This document shows positions 5,419 through 7,175 of a stretch of DNA of 7,175 nt, in pieces (the stretch's first letter is position 1; every line of letters begins with the position of its first letter). The stretch lies in the NCBI GenBank assembly GCA_002399505.1, contig DHDT01000067.1, positions 47,766-54,940 on the forward strand. Direction: 5' to 3'. The position numbers were made by a program, and so were the translations under genes. Origin of the DNA: Caryophanales bacterium UBA4869 (GTDB taxonomy: Bacteria > Bacillota_I > Bacilli_A > RFN20 > CAG-288). The notes under the pieces are model-generated. The model was not told the DNA's origin. It was given only the letters and a program-made list of their open reading frames with translations, and made no database searches.

Positions 5419-6459
5419 ATGAAAAAAATAACAGGATTGTTTCTAGTATGTGGGTTGGCTTTTGCTTTAACTGGCTGTGGAGAGAAAACTTCTTCCGGTG
5501 TTTCTTCAAACGAAGTTTTAAATAAAACCATCAGTATTACTCAAAACGAACATTTTACGATGACAAGCGATAAAAGCAACGCTTCCATCGACGAAAAAGT
5601 AACTGTCAGTATCTCCAATATCGACGTAGACTATGAAGTCACCGGTGTTTTCTACAATGACATAGCCTGTCAGGAAGAAGGTGACGATTATACTTTCCTG
5701 ATGCCAGCCAAAGATGTTGTCATCACCGCTACTTCAAGTGAGATAAAGCCTGTTTTATCAACAAAATATGCCGCTATCTCTTCTCATAGCTCACTGACTC
5801 AGGTCAAAGATCAGGGTACTGTCTATCTCAATATTGATTTTGCTTTCCATTACATGACCATCTTGAAATCCAATGTTGTCTCTAGCAATTCTTCTGTCAT
5901 ACCGGATACGGCCATCAGTATTGAGAATACTTTTTCCAGTCAGTCAAATATCATCAATGGCGTCAAACTTAAAATTGATACTTATAATGTCACTAAGGGA
6001 AAGACCTGGATTACCGCGACTTTCGCCAATGGAAATGTCTCTTCGGAGAAAACAGAACTTGTATTCCCTATTACTATCACTGACAGTCTGACTCTTGATA
6101 CTTATGATGAGAACCTGAAATTCAATGTCAGCGGAATAACTAATCCCCCATCCAAATATCAGGTCAGCTTAAGCGATGCTGACCATGTCGAAGGATCAAC
6201 TAATCCTGAGTCTGTTCCTTTCAGTGACCTTACTTCAACTTCTTCTGTTATCAGCGTCGATTTCAAATATGTGGTCGGTCATCGTTATTATGTCAATCTC
6301 TATTACGTCGATGATGGAAACTATATCTATTATTCTTTCGCGGAAACTGTCGGCACTGGTTCGACAGCGACAGGCTTTGATCAATATAAAAGCTATTTCC
6401 TTTCTTTTGTGAACCCTAATTCTTCTTTGACTCTTAGAGCTTATCTTTCCGATAACTGA
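5419..6459 (+). CDS. Secreted lipoprotein with an InlB B-repeat-like domain, function unknown
   Basis: Predicted surface lipoprotein of 346 residues. The N-terminus MKK, a hydrophobic stretch (4-18) and the lipobox L17-T-G-C20 give a type II signal peptide; Cys20 would be lipidated and anchor the protein outside the membrane. A Ser/Thr/Glu-rich linker follows. Residues about 38-106 resemble the divergent InlB B-repeat-like (Flg_new_2-type) beta module: alternating strands, then the characteristic YTFLMPAKDVVITA (91-104). The remainder (about 112-346) is rich in Ser, Thr, Asn and aromatic residues in a beta pattern, probably two more beta-sandwich domains (about 112-222 and 223-346), with no family I recognise. 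After the lipidated Cys20 there is one further cysteine, Cys84. There is no LPXTG motif or transmembrane anchor, so the lipid is the only attachment. A binding or adhesion role is plausible from architecture but unproven. It has its own promoter, and the next gene starts 73 bp downstream with another promoter. Confidence 0.9.
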   Translation: MKKITGLFLVCGLAFALTGCGEKTSSGVSSNEVLNKTISITQNEHFTMTSDKSNASIDEKVTVSISNIDVDYEVTGVFYNDIACQEEGDDYTFLMPAKDVVITATSSEIKPVLSTKYAAISSHSSLTQVKDQGTVYLNIDFAFHYMTILKSNVVSSNSSVIPDTAISIENTFSSQSNIINGVKLKIDTYNVTKGKTWITATFANGNVSSEKTELVFPITITDSLTLDTYDENLKFNVSGITNPPSKYQVSLSDADHVEGSTNPESVPFSDLTSTSSVISVDFKYVVGHRYYVNLYYVDDGNYIYYSFAETVGTGSTATGFDQYKSYFLSFVNPNSSLTLRAYLSDN

Positions 6460-6506
6460 TGTTATTCCTTCCTAAGCGTTTGAGCACATTATTTTAATCC
6501 TTGTCC

Positions 6507-6512
6507 TATAAT
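6507..6512 (+). promoter_or_regulatory. -10 box of the nitroreductase gene promoter
   Basis: A perfect TATAAT inside CTATAATAACGTCG (6506-6519), almost the same block as in the lipoprotein promoter. Predicted +1 is near 6519, so the leader would begin at the Shine-Dalgarno itself. The -35 region is poor: TTGAGC at 6480-6485 is 21 nt away, too far. Confidence 0.5.
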
Positions 6513-6518
6513 AACGTC

Positions 6519-6524
6519 GGAGGA
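6519..6524 (+). promoter_or_regulatory. Shine-Dalgarno site of the nitroreductase gene
   Basis: GGAGGA at 6519-6524 is a near-perfect anti-16S match, with 9 nt between GGAGG and the ATG at 6533. It fixes the start. Confidence 0.8.
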
Positions 6525-6532
6525 AGAAAAAT

Positions 6533-7126
6533 ATGGAATTTCAAAAATTAATCAAGCAGAGACGTTCCGTCTATGCCCTAGACAATAAAAGCCCGGTAAG
6601 TGATGAGAAGATAGTAGAAGCTGTTAAGAATGTCATCCTGAATGCTCCGACAGCCTTTGATACTCAGGCTACTCATGTAGTTATCGCCTTAGGCGATAAG
6701 CATCGTCTGGTCTGGGATATCACCAAGAATACATTGAAGAAGATTTTGCCTGAAGAAAGATACGTAAAGACGGAGAAGAAACTGGATGTCTTCCAAGCCG
6801 GTTATGGCACAGTTCTGGTTTATAAGGACCTGAATAAGATCGAAGAACTGAAGAAAGGGTTCCCGGCTTTCGCCAACAGACAGGATGACTGGGGTGAACA
6901 GAACATCGGTATCTTGGTCTACGGACTCTGGCTGGCTTTGACAGAATTAGGATTAGGTGTCAATATTCAGCATTATGATCCTCTTATCGACGAAGAAATC
7001 AAAAAGAACTTCCCCGTAAAGGAAGGCTGGAAACTTGAAACTGAGGTTGTCTTTGGTGCTATCCAGGCCAATCCCGGGGAAAAGAAACAGACAAACATCG
7101 ATGAAAGAGTAGCTGTCAGCTTATAA
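6533..7126 (+). CDS. Nitroreductase family protein, Frm2/HBN1-like
   Basis: FMN-dependent NAD(P)H oxidoreductase of 197 residues, the usual length for the small Frm2/HBN1-like branch of the nitroreductase family. The N-terminal RRS-V-Y motif (10-14) would contact the FMN phosphate. The subgroup is shown by SPVSDEKI (20-27), APTAFDTQ (38-45), AGYGTVL (89-95), QHYDPLID (146-153) and the closing VVFGAIQANPGEKK (172-185). It is cytosolic with no signal peptide, and probably a homodimer as in the family. Members reduce nitroaromatics or quinones in vitro, and the yeast relatives are tied to lipid signalling and oxidative stress; the physiological substrate here is unknown. It has its own promoter and a strong ribosome binding site and ends at a hairpin terminator, so it can be a single-gene unit. 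No link to the upstream glycosyltransferases is evident beyond the promoter block shared with the lipoprotein gene. Confidence 0.93.
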   Translation: MEFQKLIKQRRSVYALDNKSPVSDEKIVEAVKNVILNAPTAFDTQATHVVIALGDKHRLVWDITKNTLKKILPEERYVKTEKKLDVFQAGYGTVLVYKDLNKIEELKKGFPAFANRQDDWGEQNIGILVYGLWLALTELGLGVNIQHYDPLIDEEIKKNFPVKEGWKLETEVVFGAIQANPGEKKQTNIDERVAVSL

Positions 7127-7140
7127 CTGATTAATTCAAG

Positions 7141-7172
7141 AAAAAGACCGGATATCAAGTCCGGTCTTTTTT
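7141..7172 (+). terminator. Intrinsic terminator after the nitroreductase gene
   Basis: The stem GACCGGA (7146-7152) / TCCGGTC (7160-7166) with a 7-nt loop is extended by five A-T pairs (7141-7145 with 7167-7171) and ends in a run of six T. It begins 15 nt after the stop. The A-tract on the other side makes it potentially bidirectional. Confidence 0.93.
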
Positions 7173-7175
7173 GTT

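Overview
The window looks like a piece of chromosome from an AT-rich, low-GC Gram-positive bacterium (Bacillota). The support is a lipoprotein with a classical LTGC lipobox, GGAGG/AGGGG-type ribosome binding sites, TATAAT-type promoters, TGA used as a stop while Trp is TGG (so not a code-4 mollicute), and a strong A-tract/U-tract intrinsic terminator. The mix of tandem-PAS signalling, GT8 and GT2 glycosyltransferases and an ABC-2 exporter would suit a gut member of Erysipelotrichia or related Bacilli, but the exact lineage is a guess.

Layout. The left 5.1 kb is all minus strand. Reading in the direction of transcription, there is a GT2 glycosyltransferase (5111-4083), a 281-bp AT-rich spacer, then a two-gene exporter operon (3801-954). 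The first gene of that operon is a 597-residue protein with a complete GT8 glycosyltransferase domain fused in frame to a complete ABC-2-type ATPase. The second gene overlaps it by a few codons and encodes the six-helix ABC-2 permease. After a 97-bp gap comes the start of a tandem-PAS sensor protein (857 to beyond position 1), cut by the window edge. This last gene is easy to miss because it has no stop inside the window. The right 1.8 kb is plus strand: an unrecognised 346-residue lipoprotein (5419-6459), then an Frm2/HBN1-type nitroreductase (6533-7126) followed by a strong hairpin terminator. A 307-bp divergent region (5112-5418) separates the two halves.

How the parts may work together. 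The GT8-ATPase fusion plus its permease reads as an exporter with a sugar-transferring enzyme built into its motor subunit. A homodimeric transporter would carry two GT8 domains at the cytoplasmic mouth, which suggests glycosylation coupled to export of a glycolipid, glycan or glycosylated small molecule. The upstream GT2 enzyme could add another sugar to the same product. This coupling is inference; the fusion and the overlap are read directly from the sequence.

Regulation. Both glycosyltransferase genes have good promoters almost touching the start codon (predicted leaders of about 0 and 9 nt) and no Shine-Dalgarno sequence, so they are candidates for leaderless or near-leaderless translation. 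The permease, lipoprotein and nitroreductase genes have clear Shine-Dalgarno sites. The lipoprotein and nitroreductase promoters share an 11-nt block (CTATAATAACG) covering the -10 box. No tRNA, rRNA, CRISPR array, insertion sequence or riboswitch was seen.
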